In this document: piece after piece, positions 1-10,860 of the stretch
Position numbering within the stretch: position 1 is the stretch's first letter
Layout of the letters: every line of letters starts with the position of its first letter
Assembly: GCF_018446385.1 (NCBI RefSeq)
Contig: NW_024589856.1
Location: forward strand, 62,001 to 126,000
Length of the DNA stretch: 64,000 nt
DNA from: Zingiber officinale
Lineage: Eukaryota; Streptophyta; Magnoliopsida; Zingiberales; Zingiberaceae
Direction of reading: 5' to 3'
Made by a program: the position numbers and the translations under genes
Notes under the pieces: model-generated
Told to the model about the DNA's origin: nothing
Seen by the model: only the letters and a program-made list of their open reading frames with translations
The model's database searches: none

Positions 1-490
1 CTGAGCTCCTCTTTGCTGAAGCTTCGTGTGAGCTTCCCTCGACTGGTTGATCAGCTGCTGTTGGCATCATCCGTGAAGTTGCTGCTTCATCAACGGACTC
101 CAGTCGACGAGAAGAAGGCAAGCAAACTTGGTAGAGTGTATTTACATTCATATTATCCATTGTTTCTTGCTTTATTTCTTGTACTCCTTTATTGCTGTTG
201 CAAAAGAGATTGTGGCGAGGTTTCTCCACCCAGAAGGAGTTCATATTAGCCGGTTATCCGGGGTCTCATCCACCGACGGATTGATAGGCTTCGTCCATCT
301 TACGGACACGCCGAGGAGTAGGAGTATCATCTCCGAACCTCGTTACATCATCGTGTTTGAGGTTTGATCTTCTCCACTTTCGTTTCTACATTGTATTTCC
401 GCTGCGCTAACCTAAATTGTCGGAAGAAACGATAATTTGAGTTCGGCTATTCACACCCTCCTCTCTAGCCGCTATCCGAAGGTCCTAACA
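1..490 (+). repeat. 3' part of an LTR (probably Ty1/copia), cut by the window edge
   Basis: The segment has the texture of a plant copia LTR end: a pyrimidine-rich leader (about 150-200), a GGTTTCTCCACC block (about 218) and a final stretch closing in CTAACA at 490. The 9.7-10.05 kb LTR, which does run into a primer-binding site, is built the same way. No primer-binding site follows 490, so this is a 3' LTR or a solo LTR. The left end is outside the window. Short reading frames here are not credible genes. Confidence 0.5.
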
Positions 491-496
491 GAGATG

Positions 497-604
497 TCGA
501 CGAAGAAGATGACAAGCGCTGGAAGAGAAATCGACGAAGAAGATGACAAGTGCTGGAAGAGAAGTCGGCGGAGAAGATGAGAAACATTGGAAGAGAAGTC
601 GACG
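497..604. repeat. 34-bp tandem repeat, three copies plus a partial
   Basis: Units start at 497, 531 and 565, each opening TCGACG or TCGGCG and ending GGAAGAGAA; a fourth begins at 599. Period is exactly 34 bp with a few substitutions. It directly follows the LTR end at 490. A 34-bp period is not a multiple of three, so it does not keep a reading frame. Confidence 0.8.
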
Positions 605-684
605 ACGCTAGGTTTATAAAAATTATATAAGGATATTTTAGAGAAGAAAATTATTAAAATAAGATCTTTTTTAAAAAAGTAGGG

Positions 685-842
685 TCTCCCATATTTTTTT
701 AAAAATAGCTTATAAGCTTCAAAACAACTTATAAGCTGTTTGAAAAAAAAAATTACTAAACAAATTTGAAAAGCTTATAAGCTCCAAAACAGCTTATAAG
801 CTATTTTAGAAAACTTATAAGCTCAGCCAAACACCCTCTAAG
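685..842. repeat. Small palindromic repeat element (MITE-like)
   Basis: The palindrome GCTTATAAGC and near variants recur about six times in 150 bp, and the block ends in CAGCCAAACACCCTCT, a type of terminus seen in short dispersed plant repeats. No target duplication was resolved, so the class is open. Confidence 0.45.
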
Positions 843-2312
843 AGATCTGATTTGATTTAATAGATCCTTAGGAAACCAAAGCTCATGAAGGTATTAAATA
901 CTTTTTGGTATACTTGTATATTCAATTCATTAGACTCCATATTGTCAGATAGTGGGTTATTTATGTCTCCGCTAGTTCCACACATCTCTAGGTGGGACTG
1001 TCGTCTGATCTGAAAGAAAGAACTTGAAAAAATTCTACTTGCAGTTCACCGTTGCCATCTCACTGCTCAGGACGGAACACCCTCACTTCTTTCCATACCA
1101 ACACCTGCCACCCAATCTCCCACACGTTGACCATCATCCCGAGGCCGTATTGAAATTAAGCGCATCTCCAATGCAAAATTTTTAAAAAGGTTTATAAAAT
1201 GAAAAAATTAAATAAAAAATCTAATTATTATGGATGTAAGGTTTGAAATTTGTTGTTAAAGAGCAATAATGAAATTTCAATTTTTTTTTTTTAAATTGAT
1301 GTAATATGTATGTAGTTATGTAATTACATATTATAAAATGAAGCACAAAAAAATCATTTAAAGCTCTAACTATTGGAGATGTTTCAATAAGTTTTTAAAA
1401 TGTTTATATAGCATGATGTAACATATTGAGATCGTAAAAAAAAATTTTTTGTAAAACTCCAACTATTAGAGATGCCCTAAATATCTGATCACTTGGCTCT
1501 CCTCCGTTGTAGTAGCGTAGCCAGGGTTGTGTTGCACTGGGCTCCAGCCCTAGGCAACCCAGCTAATATTCATGTAACAAACACCTTCTGGCAATATTAT
1601 TTACTTGACTCCAGCCTTTTGCAGCCCTGCTAATTTTCATGTAGCAACCATCCCTAATAATATTATTTTAGGTTAATATCAGAATAGGTTCTATATGAAC
1701 TCCAAGTGATGGACAAATTAAATTAAGATTTAGACCAAAACGAGTGATAGAGAAATTGAACTAAGATTTAACCCAGACAAATGATGAGATCCTAACTACG
1801 CCATTACCTGAATTAATATCCCACTTCCGCCTCAGATGCATGCGTGTCTTACAAAACTAGTTAACTTGACAGGCCAAATTGGTTGTCTTTAATAACTCCG
1901 GAGAGCTTTGATGCATTCGATCGACTAGAGACCTAACACGAAATGCCCATAAATAGTATATTTTCGTACATAAATAATAAAGTAATATTTTTAAATTTTA
2001 ACACACGCATAAAAGCTCTTGAAGAGTTTTTGAGCACTTGCCTGAGCTACCCCCACAAAAAATATTCTAAAGAATCGAAGTAGAGTTGGACAAAGGCTGC
2101 ATGCTTCAACTCAAACTCAAAGTCATAATTTTACATTCTCATTATCAATGAAAACGAAGATTTTAGTTATGAAATGTAGTTGAATAAAATAAAACATTTC
2201 ATGCAAATAGTAGAACTAAGGAAACATTTATTTTAGCGAAAATAATATTACAATATTATCTAAGACACAAATCGATACAAATTATAATTAAGGAGCAATG
2301 CCCTTTCAAATT
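843..2312. other. Intergenic DNA, AT-rich, with small repeats
   Basis: No coding signal seen. About 1153-1482 looks like a small inverted-repeat element: it opens GCGCATCTCCAA and closes TTAGAGATGCCC, roughly complementary ends. About 1525-1675 holds two diverged copies of a 70-80 bp unit containing CTCCAGCC and GCTAAT(A/T)TTCATGTA. Confidence 0.4.
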
Positions 2313-3638
2313 TCAATTACAAAGAGAAGGCAACTTGAAGGAGAAGAAAGAAGAAGGAAGATGGCCGGTCCTTCTAATGAAATCCGCTTTCTCTGTGGTT
2401 CTCGCAGCTCGCTCGTTCAATTTTGCCTCCGCGTTCGCACGCTTCTCCTCCGCTACTCTCCGTGCGGCCGCCAACTTGTTCGTGTATCTCTCTTGGGCCC
2501 GTGACTTTATTCTCTCGGCCTTAACCTACAAGCGAAGTCTCTAACTTTGTATCGACACTATACTTATTTTGGCAAGAAAATATCTATAAAGTGTATGAGT
2601 TATGGAGTACCTCCATCCTCCTCATCTCTAATTCAGCCTTTCTTTTCTCATGATTTTCCCATGCTTGTATTTTCACCTCTTCGCGTTTGTATCTATAGAT
2701 ATATATATATATCGAGAATGGTTTAGCAAAGCAATGAAAAAAAATTAAATGATATTTTTTATATCATTTTTTTAAATATAAGTAATTAGAAATTGAATTA
2801 TTTAAAAATATTTATTTGCGAACCTAGCCATGAATTTTGCCCGCTCGGCTTCGTCCCAGGCGACGGCTCGGGATTCCAGCGAATTAGGGTTCGTCTCTTT
2901 CTCCGCCGCCGCATTGACCTCGCCCAACTTGCAGCCATCGATCTCTGCCTCCGCCCTCAAGGCCCTGGGCCCGCCGCCTCCGTTCGCCCTCCCATAGGGC
3001 ACGACGCCGCTTCTCCTCTCCACGCTCCTAATAGTCGTCGCTCCCGCCGCGGCTTGGTGGCCCTCCGGTTGCTGCCCGCCTGGTAGGCCTCTGCCTGGCG
3101 TGGAGGACCTCGACGAGATCGGGCTTTTCAGCACCGGCGTTGTTGCCCGCAGCGGCGTCCCTGTCCTCGACGGCTCCTTGCTCGCGATCGGCGTCATTTC
3201 GGTGCCCGTGTCGCGGAGGCAGATCGACCGAACCGCCACCGCCGCGTCCTCCACCACCGGTTTGCTGGCCCCCCAGTAGTCGATCTTCTTTGTCTCCCCT
3301 TCCTCCTGCGCGGCGATCGCGAGAACTATGTCGTCCCCGTCGGCGCTGCTGCAGGAGTCCCTCCCTCTCTGGGACAAAGACGTTAGCAGCCTGCGGTCGT
3401 CCGCGTTGGAGTTCCGTGGCTTGCTCGCTGTCTGCTTGTGCTCGCCTCCGGAGAACCCGACCAGCCACTTCTGCGCGTCGTCCCACTTTGAGGGTGTCGG
3501 CTTGGTGCGGGATCCCAAGGCTTTGTGCCGACGGAGTGGCTTGCTGCCATTTTGCAACTCGAAGTTGCTCGCGTTGGTGCCAAAGTTATGATCCTGAGTT
3601 GCTTCATAGTGGCTCCCCTTGCCGTCCACAGGCCTCAT
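2313..3638 (-). CDS. Remorin family protein, 3 exons, 369 aa
   Basis: Remorins are plant-specific plasma-membrane nanodomain proteins anchored through the C-terminus and linked to signalling, cell-to-cell transport and responses to microbes. Reconstructed exons: 3638-2824, 2692-2611 and 2525-2313 (815+82+213 nt), all introns GT-AG, phase kept. Residues 1-260 are a long polar, probably disordered region carrying TPSKWDDAQKWLVGFS (about 48-63) and LRDTGTEMTPIASKEPSRTG (about 141-160), typical of the long-N-terminus remorin group. The C-terminal remorin domain starts near AWDEAERAKFMAR (260-272), continues through exon 2 (YKREEVKIQAWENHEKRK) as a coiled coil, and ends in exon 3 with AERIKSRAQERYTNK and a hydrophobic/Cys tail (SFKLPSLCN), where family members attach to the membrane. 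The ATG at 3638 follows an in-frame TAG that is also a possible splice acceptor (CTTAG), so an upstream untranslated exon is likely. Residues about 184-250 match the family poorly from memory and may be diverged. Exon 1 is strikingly GC-rich. Confidence 0.9.
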
Positions 3639-6600
3639 CCTCTCCGAAGTCTAAGCCAGTGTGATCAACAGATCATTCACTGCTCGATTTCTATGGAAGC
3701 TACTGAAATCTCAAGCGCCGTTAAAAATTTCAACTTTTAGATCCTCTCCAACACAATAAGTTCCTTGAAGCAAGAATACTGACTAGCGAATGACCAGCAC
3801 ATCTGAGACTGAGTAGTAATGGACTTTGTCAACTCTCTGCACTTTGATCTCTGCTTTTTACGCTTCGCTCATCAGGTATGAGCAAAGAACTTCCAATGTA
3901 GATGCCTTTTGAGCTCGAGCATTCTCTACAAGAAGGACAAAAAACCTTGTTGAGGATTCTCTAAGAAAGATTATTCTTGCTCAATCAAACCAAACCTACG
4001 GTAGCTCAAATTTCGGAAGGGAGTAGAGTTTTTCTCGCTGCACTGGACTCACTTGGTCATAGAAATTTTCTCAAAGAGAAAACAGAGACACCAACGTCCA
4101 GTGGAAACTCATCCCTTTGAAAGTATAATGACAGCTCGAGCATACATGCTCAAAAGTCTTGGTCATTGAGATCTCCAAAGCCACGAGCGATCGAGATCTG
4201 ATGGAATAGGAGAGGACAAAGGCTGCAGCATGGATGTTAGTGTAGGGGAAGGACGTGGGGGAATGGAAATGTGGAGATAGGCTCTGTGGAGTGAAAAAGA
4301 TGGAATTATCACACTTTGGAAACAGAGAACTTTTCTCACCCTAGAAAAGGTGCCTCAAAGGAAGAAAGATGAATCTCTATGAACTGAGGCTGCAATGTGA
4401 TGGAGGGGGAAAAAAAATTATAGCAGTCAGGGCACTGTCTCAGTGTCTTTATTATGACTTCTGGTCCCCCATTTCACTGGTGTTACTAAACTATGAGCAG
4501 AGAAGGTAAGTGTTCAGAATTAAGCTTCTTAAAGATTGTTTTGCTTATTGTTCATCTCTAATCGATGCATATTTATTGGGGGTCATGTTCAACAGAACAT
4601 TTCCTTGGTACCATTTAACTAGTTTCTTTCATTGTTTGAACATTGCATTGCATATTTTTCTTCACAATCAGATGCAAATTCTAGTCTTTGGATACTTCTC
4701 TAAACAGATAACTTTTGGTCAAACCCTGTCTGACACTTGTGGTTTATTGAATCATGTGATCATAAATACTTTTTCTTTTCCATAACATGTCATGAGCTAA
4801 ACTATTTATTTCCAATCATATTTCTAGATTTCATACAGCATTCAATTGAATCATCTATAAATTTATTCTTTTCCGGCCTTGTTTCGGCTACTCAATCAAT
4901 CAAGAAATAACCCCCAACAATAAAATGCTTTAAAAAGGTTTTGGATCACCGAATGGGATCCAGCATTCTTTAATCAGTGCTCTGTTGGAGTTTTAACGGC
5001 TACTGTTACACCACCATTAACTTATTAGCCGTTGGCTGGCAGGTGTCGGGAGCGTGGATCTGCTTGGCGAGGGCGGGGAAGCTGTCTCCACGTGGTCTGT
5101 GTCATGCGTGTTTGTGATGGAGTAAGAAGCACATGCTGACGCCGGGACCCACCTACAACTCTACAAGTCGCTAAGCTCTGCTGACCAGAGCTCTTTTCTC
5201 GTGAGACGCTGAACTGGCTAATTCAATTGGGTTAACCAACAAATCCATTTCAGATCCAGGTCTGTCAATCCTACTCGACTTGAATGAGGTGGCTCATTTA
5301 GCGTTTATATTCAGTGGATGGAGTTCTATTAGGTAAATCTGACGCAAAGCTTATATATTATGATTCAAATTTGATTATCTTATTTATTTCCTTAAATATT
5401 TTATAATAATCTTAAATCCTAACTCTAACCCCTGTGGGCTCTACCAAATTTATATGATGGGAGGTTTAAATTAATAGAGAGAATAAATTGAGTGAACTTG
5501 TTGTCTCTGTCACGAGTAGTGAATACTGGCAGTAGATACCAGGGTTTCTTGCAGCTGCCTGCTGCCTGCTGCCTGCTGGTGTTATTATTGCTGGTGGCAG
5601 AGTGGTGATGATATATTGAGACCCGAGAGGAACAGGACGATGGAGTCACATGAGACTGGGAGGAATCATAGAGGTTCTGCATAGGTTAATTATTGCATAA
5701 ACTTTATATCAAGAGTATTCTAATTATCAGATCCTGAGTCCTGACCAAAATGATCTGGTGAATCATATATCAAACTATTGGGTCAATAAGTTCAATTATT
5801 GTGTATTTAATATATTTACAAAAAAAATATTGCAAAATTTGGCATTCTTCCATTTTTATCTCTTTTTTTTTTTTTCTTTTTTGATTTTATTTGAGGCTGG
5901 TCTTTGCTTGCTTTTGTTTCATTCCGGGTTCTTTCACGTCTCTGTACGAAATATGGGAAATGGCATCAGAACAAAAGTTGACGCCATCCAAATCCCCTTT
6001 AAGACTTATTATTAGTCTGTTCTACTGTTTTAATGTTTTTTTAGAGAAGGCAAAAAGTTGGAGTAGATTGAAATATATTCAAAACTTTAGTATGAAATGC
6101 TTAGAGAGATTTATGATGTCTGTTTTTGGAGTTTGACTTTGTCACAAGGATTTTTAAGATTTGGAGAGGACATGCTTTGTCTTGTTGCAGGATTTATATT
6201 CTTTGAAGTCCTTAGAAGATTGTCTAATGATTTTGAATAAGTACCGATTTAAACATATAGAAATCCCAAAATAAGTACCAATTTTGGACTTTCTTGATTT
6301 TACTTTTTCGAAGTTTTCTATATTTTATATAACAATTGTTATATAAATCTATCTTGTCAAATTTTATAAATAAACGCACATTGGAACCTCTCCCATTGTT
6401 TTGTATCTTTATTTTTTAGAATTTTTTATCAACTTTAAATCTACGTTATAGTTTTAATCAAAATTGCTATATTAGTCTATAATTATTAAAAATCATAAAC
6501 AAGCACGCATTACTTAATATTTCTTAGAATTTTTTGAGTTGTTTTATATTTTCATTTTATAATTTTGACTTGTCAAAGTTTTATGTAATAATTTTAGTTA

Positions 6601-8134
6601 AAATTATTATACAAATTTAAGTTTTTCTATTTTTTTTTTTTCAAAAAAACTCCTTTGATCCTTAGAAAAGGAGAGACAGATTTTGCCCTGCCCTACATTC
6701 GTGGGCGCCTTCAATATAGAGAGGCGTCTCCATGCGTTGGATATCACCCAGGATATCAAGAACGTGCATATATATATATATATAATTTTTATTAGTTTAG
6801 TTCTATATATTATTTTTCTAGTTAAAACCATTAATTGATTTTTTTTTTTATTATTATGTTCCTTTTGCTCTGTTTACTCTGAAATGTGGATTAAAGATGG
6901 AAAGGAATATAACGTAAAAGAAAAATCTTAGAGAAAAATAAAAGAAGAACAATGAGAGGGGAAGGAAAAAAGAATAGACTCATGGAATCTCGTGGGTGTG
7001 AGCGAGGCAGTTTATGGCTCCGAGTTGCCTCTCTCATTAGCAAGTGACATCGTGGCAATGGGAGAGATTCTAGTAGGCACGTGTAGGAAGGAAAGTTCAT
7101 TTTATCTAATTTTAAATATATAAAATTTCTCAAAATATAATCTACAGATAGATTTTTTTTTAATTTATTTGTTCGTTATTTTACAATAGATGTGCAATCC
7201 ATCTTTTGTTTCATCCCTACTTCCGAATAATTAGAGTTTTTGAAGTCATTTTATGGGTTTGTTTTTTAATTTTAGCCAATTTAGATCCACATATGCATTT
7301 ATCTAAACTAATAAACTAATGCTTAAATTGAAGTAGCGTCCATGTATTATATTCCTTGGAGACTGTCGATTCCTTCTATTCTTTTGCACTTGAACTAACC
7401 AAATTTAAAAATGGTTTCTTTTTCATCCTCTGTCTTTTTCCCAATTTATTTCACTTTAATCCATATAGATTTGGCTTAATCATTTATATGGACCTGAAAT
7501 TGTTGGAGTGTAGTTCTAATTTGATCCAATTTCAAAGACCCTTTAATTGCTATTCGTATATATTTTACAATTTTAATAATATATGTCTTTTTTCAAAATG
7601 ATCCTTCTATTGTTATTTATGATATTTTTTTATTTATTTGATAAATAAATTTTACTATTTTATCTATATGTATAATATTTTTTTATTTATTTAATAAATA
7701 AAATTTATTATTTGGTCTATATGTATGTGATTTGATTTTAAATTTAATTAATGAAGTTCATAATATAAAAATATAATATGATAGAAATTGTGATTGAATT
7801 ACGACTAGTGGATATTTCATCATGTGTAATTATGTACGTACTGAAATCTTCGCTAGTCAATGAATTGATGATGTTGAACATCGTTAATTCTGTGAGATTA
7901 GTACATGTTATACTTCTTAGTTTATCTAAGCAGTCGATTCTTGCTGGTCGGAAACATAGGAATATTAAGAGTTAACATGTGAATGCTAGTTAAGGATAAC
8001 TAGTTCATCGGATGTGACATGGTATGAGACTTCATGTAGTTTTTTTACATGTCAATGCAATTCTCAATATAGCTCGAGTGTAAGTCTCCTTAAACTTGAG
8101 GTATTCAAGTCTTCTTGGTCATGGAGGTTTCCAC
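3639..8134. other. Intergenic region upstream of the remorin gene
   Basis: It holds the remorin promoter and probable 5' untranslated sequence (3640-about 4250), then AT-rich DNA. Short reading frames on both strands show no recognisable domain and low-complexity composition. I see poly-T runs near 5865-5885 and 6630-6645, a TA repeat at 6768-6784, and no RNA gene. Confidence 0.5.
5088..5095. promoter_or_regulatory. Palindromic G-box (CCACGTGG)
   Basis: A perfect CACGTG core with symmetric flanks in a locally GC-richer stretch (5030-5110), about 1.45 kb upstream of the remorin start. G-boxes bind plant bZIP and bHLH factors. Functional relevance is inference; an 8-mer can occur by chance. 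Confidence 0.25.
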
Positions 8135-8565
8135 AATGGAAGGGAGTATTTCTCCCAAATATTTGTGGTCCCCATGTCCACATTATCAACCAAATATCTC
8201 ACTCCTCAAATATCCCAAATCTCACAATCAAATATCCCTCAACTAAATATTTATGGACCTACTTACCAACTATCTTATTCTTAAATATCTTACATTCCAT
8301 AATTAAATATCTCACCAACTTTATTAAAATATATATATAAAAAAAAACAAAGCTCCTGCTGCTGCAACAACATCTTCACTTTATTATTATTATTATTATT
8401 AAAATACCACCGTGGAGAGAAATCACCGGGTAAAGAATTATGCTCGGTGATTTCTGAATATCCCCATCACCTATCTCGACAATGAGAGATATTTAGAGAA
8501 ATATCTCCTCCAAATATCCCTATTATGGGTGTCCTTAGCAAAATATCTCCTAGGAAGGGTAGGTC
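8135..8565. repeat. AT-rich inverted-repeat element (MITE-like)
   Basis: Many AAATAT(C/T)(C/T) motifs occur on one strand from about 8150 to 8330, and related motifs close the block near 8500-8560. In the middle a hairpin pairs AGAAATCACCGGG with CTCGGTGATTTCT (about 8419-8456). Borders and target duplication were not resolved. Confidence 0.35.
8381..8400. repeat. (TTA)n microsatellite
   Basis: Uninterrupted TTA/ATT trinucleotide repeat of about 20 bp inside the inverted-repeat block. Confidence 0.85.
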
Positions 8566-8589
8566 TGAGATGATTGAGTATAAGTCAAT

Positions 8590-10049
8590 TATTGGTGCAA
8601 TTTTCTTAGGTCAAGGTTAACCAGTTTGACTAAGCTTGAGTTGACTCAAGCTTTAGTCTTGATATTTGAGTTTTGATGTTTGACCATATATGGAGATTGC
8701 AAGTGTAATTGTTCATTTGGGGAGATTGGTTAAGGTTGACCAATTTAATGTGAGAAAAGTCAAGTGGGGCAAAGTTGATTGAATTCTTGATTTGGAAAGT
8801 CCTAACGGGAGGTTAGGCAAGAACAAGACCAACGAGATGGTTGACAGAAGAAGAAGAGTCGAGTAGGTCAAAGCTGACCAGATACTTTATTAGAAAGTCC
8901 AGTGAGTGAAGTTAGGTAGATTGGAAAATCCTGATAAGTGAAGCTAGGTGAAAGCTCTGGCGAGTGAAGGTAGGTAGATAGGAAAGTCCTGATGAGTAAA
9001 GTCAAACAGTTGAAAAAACTCTGGTGAGTGAAGCTAAGCAAATGAAAAGTGTTAGTGAGTGAAGTTAGACAGTTGAAAGTCCTGGTGGTTCAATAGTTAA
9101 TTGGACACCTGGTGATTGGAAGTCCAAGTGGGTCAAGGTAGATCGAACACTTGGCATGAGATGGTAAGTCAAAGTGAGTCAAAGGATTGATCAGACATTT
9201 GGTAAAGAAGTCCCAACAGGTCAAGATTGACAGATGCTAGGCAAGCAGGAGTCCCAATAGGTCATGGTTGACCAGATGTTGGGTAAAGGAACCCTAGACT
9301 TAGATTTGGAAGTTAGGGTTTGGTAATCGATTAGGATAATCGATTATCATAACTTAAGCGATTGCCCTAATCACTTAAGCTTGATAAGCGATCAACTTGA
9401 TCGCTTAAGCTAGGAATTCACAAATGCACAGAGAGTTTGGTAAGCGATTAAGCAGATGCTTAATCGCTTACGGGTCATGCTTGCGAAATAGAACCATGCT
9501 TAATTGATTAGGCATGCAATAATCGATTACGCTTTAGAAAAATAATTATTATACAGGTTGCTGACGTGGTAGTCGATTAAGGAAATTCTTAATCGATTAA
9601 GGCGCCTAAAGAGTACGATAAAAGTGTTGATGTGTGCGTCTTATATACACATCTTCTTCTTCGATTCTCACTGTCAGTTCTTGAAGTTTCTTGGAGCAAA
9701 GTGCTAATGCATTTCCAAATATCAAGAGGCATTTCTAAATAAGAAGAGAGCAAGCTAGGGTTCTATTGTTGTAAATCTTGTAAGATTTCATTTGTATTTG
9801 CTTCTCTTGTATTCTTGCTATATTGAGAGTTTGTACGAGGCTTCTCCACCTCCGGGGTGTTTCCGAGAATGAGTGTATTCATAGTGGATGCATGAGAGAG
9901 GGCCGGATCTTTAGAGTAGTCACCTCATTTGAGGTGAATACCAAGTAAATCTCGGCATTAGCGTTTGCTTAAGTGTTTTCTGCTGCAACAACTCATTGAC
10001 CAAGCGAACGGAGCTAATCACCCCCTCTAGCTCCCAAAGTGATCCAATA
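8590..10049 (+). repeat. 5' LTR of a truncated Ty1/copia element
   Basis: The right border is set by the primer-binding site at 10052; the LTR closes in GATCCAATA, a mutated form of the usual CCAACA end. The left border is placed at TATTGGTGCAA near 8590 by analogy with related LTR starts and is less certain. Within it, about 8885-9080 repeats a unit of roughly 40 bp containing GAGTGAAG(C/T)TAG, and 9320-9600 is packed with AATCGATTA and AAGCGATTAAG motifs in inverted pairs. Confidence 0.7.
9440..9471. repeat. Perfect 14-bp stem hairpin in the LTR
   Basis: GTAAGCGATTAAGC (9440-9453) pairs exactly with GCTTAATCGCTTAC (9458-9471) around a 4-nt loop. A second near-palindrome, TAAGCGATCAA-C-TTGATCGCTTA, lies at 9385-9407, and further inverted AATCGATTA pairs follow near 9505-9600. 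Confidence 0.85.
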
Positions 10050-10051
10050 AT

Positions 10052-10063
10052 TGGTATCAGAGC
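10052..10063 (+). promoter_or_regulatory. Retroelement primer-binding site (initiator-Met tRNA)
   Basis: TGGTATCAGAGC is complementary to the 3' end of plant initiator-Met tRNA, the usual primer for plant copia reverse transcription. It lies two bases after the LTR end. Confidence 0.9.
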
Positions 10064-10139
10064 AAAGCCGCTCTTCACCGAATTTATCACTAGAAGGGCA
10101 ACGAGCTAAAGGAAGAAGAAGTTGAAGCCCCAATTTTAT

Positions 10140-10860
10140 CAAGTCAAAGACTTCATCAAAATGCTCAACTTCAAGATGGATTTGCGAGATGAACTCGGAT
10201 TCGACATAAGGATGCCTCCACCATCCACAATGATAAGTTTTGAGCTTTGAAAATCAAGGATCAAAAATTTCTTGATGATGGAGATAGATCAATGGTTTAC
10301 TCTAATGGAAGGCTTTAAAGATCCAGAGAATTCAAAAGGCAAAATTATCAAGAAGAACAATTGGAGCAAGGAACAAATTCAAAGGTGCGAGGTAAATGGT
10401 AAGGTAACCAAATTATTAGTTAGTTTATTACCTAGCACTATTGTTTGCAAAATTAGAGAATTTCAAAATGCCAAGGAGCTTTGGTGCAGGTTGGCAAGAA
10501 TCCATGAAGAACCCTCTACTACACCAAATCAAGAAGAATCCAAAAAAAAACGCAACTCATTGGATCGAGAGGAAGAGGATTAGGAGGTTGAGAGGTGCTC
10601 AATATCTAAGAAGGAGATTCAAGAAGATCCATCCTCAATGGAGTGTAATAATAAAGGTAAAGAGGGAGCATACTCTTTGTTTCATGTACATGAGAATGAA
10701 GATGAAGAGACCTCCACCTCTAGGATTATGGGGGAGCGACATTCATTGACATCGGAACAAGAAGAAACTTCTATGTCCAAGTCAAATTGAGAGCAAGTTG
10801 ATGCCACCTCTATAAGTCAAGTAAAATCGAATGAAGGATGAAGTGACATCCTAATAAATT
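10140..10860 (+). pseudogene. Copia gag fragment
   Basis: Downstream of the primer-binding site, a broken reading frame encodes a copia gag N-terminal region: a frame at about 10272-10583 reads IDQWFTLMEGF, then WSKEQIQRCEVNGKVTKLL, then IREFQNAKELWCRLARIHEE, matching the order of conserved blocks in gag polyproteins of this class (W-x-x-M, W-x-x-E-x-x-x-x, A-K-E-x-W). An in-frame stop lies between the presumed start and this block. Homology fades by about 10860 with no protease, integrase, RT or second LTR, so the element is truncated. Confidence 0.7.

Noticed and set aside
1153-1482. Possible Harbinger-type MITE with a TTA/TAA target duplication
   Set aside because: The termini are roughly complementary, but the flanking triplets TTA and TAA are inverted, not direct, so a 3-bp duplication is not shown. 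Kept only as a repeat in the intergenic note.
3140-3664. 174-codon plus-strand frame rich in Pro/Ser/Arg
   Set aside because: Antisense shadow of the GC-rich remorin exon 1; GC-rich exons leave open frames on the other strand.
10052-10063. tRNA-Met-like match, possible tRNA gene
   Set aside because: Only the 12-nt 3'-end complement is present, next to an LTR; it is a primer-binding site. The same holds for 56566-56577.
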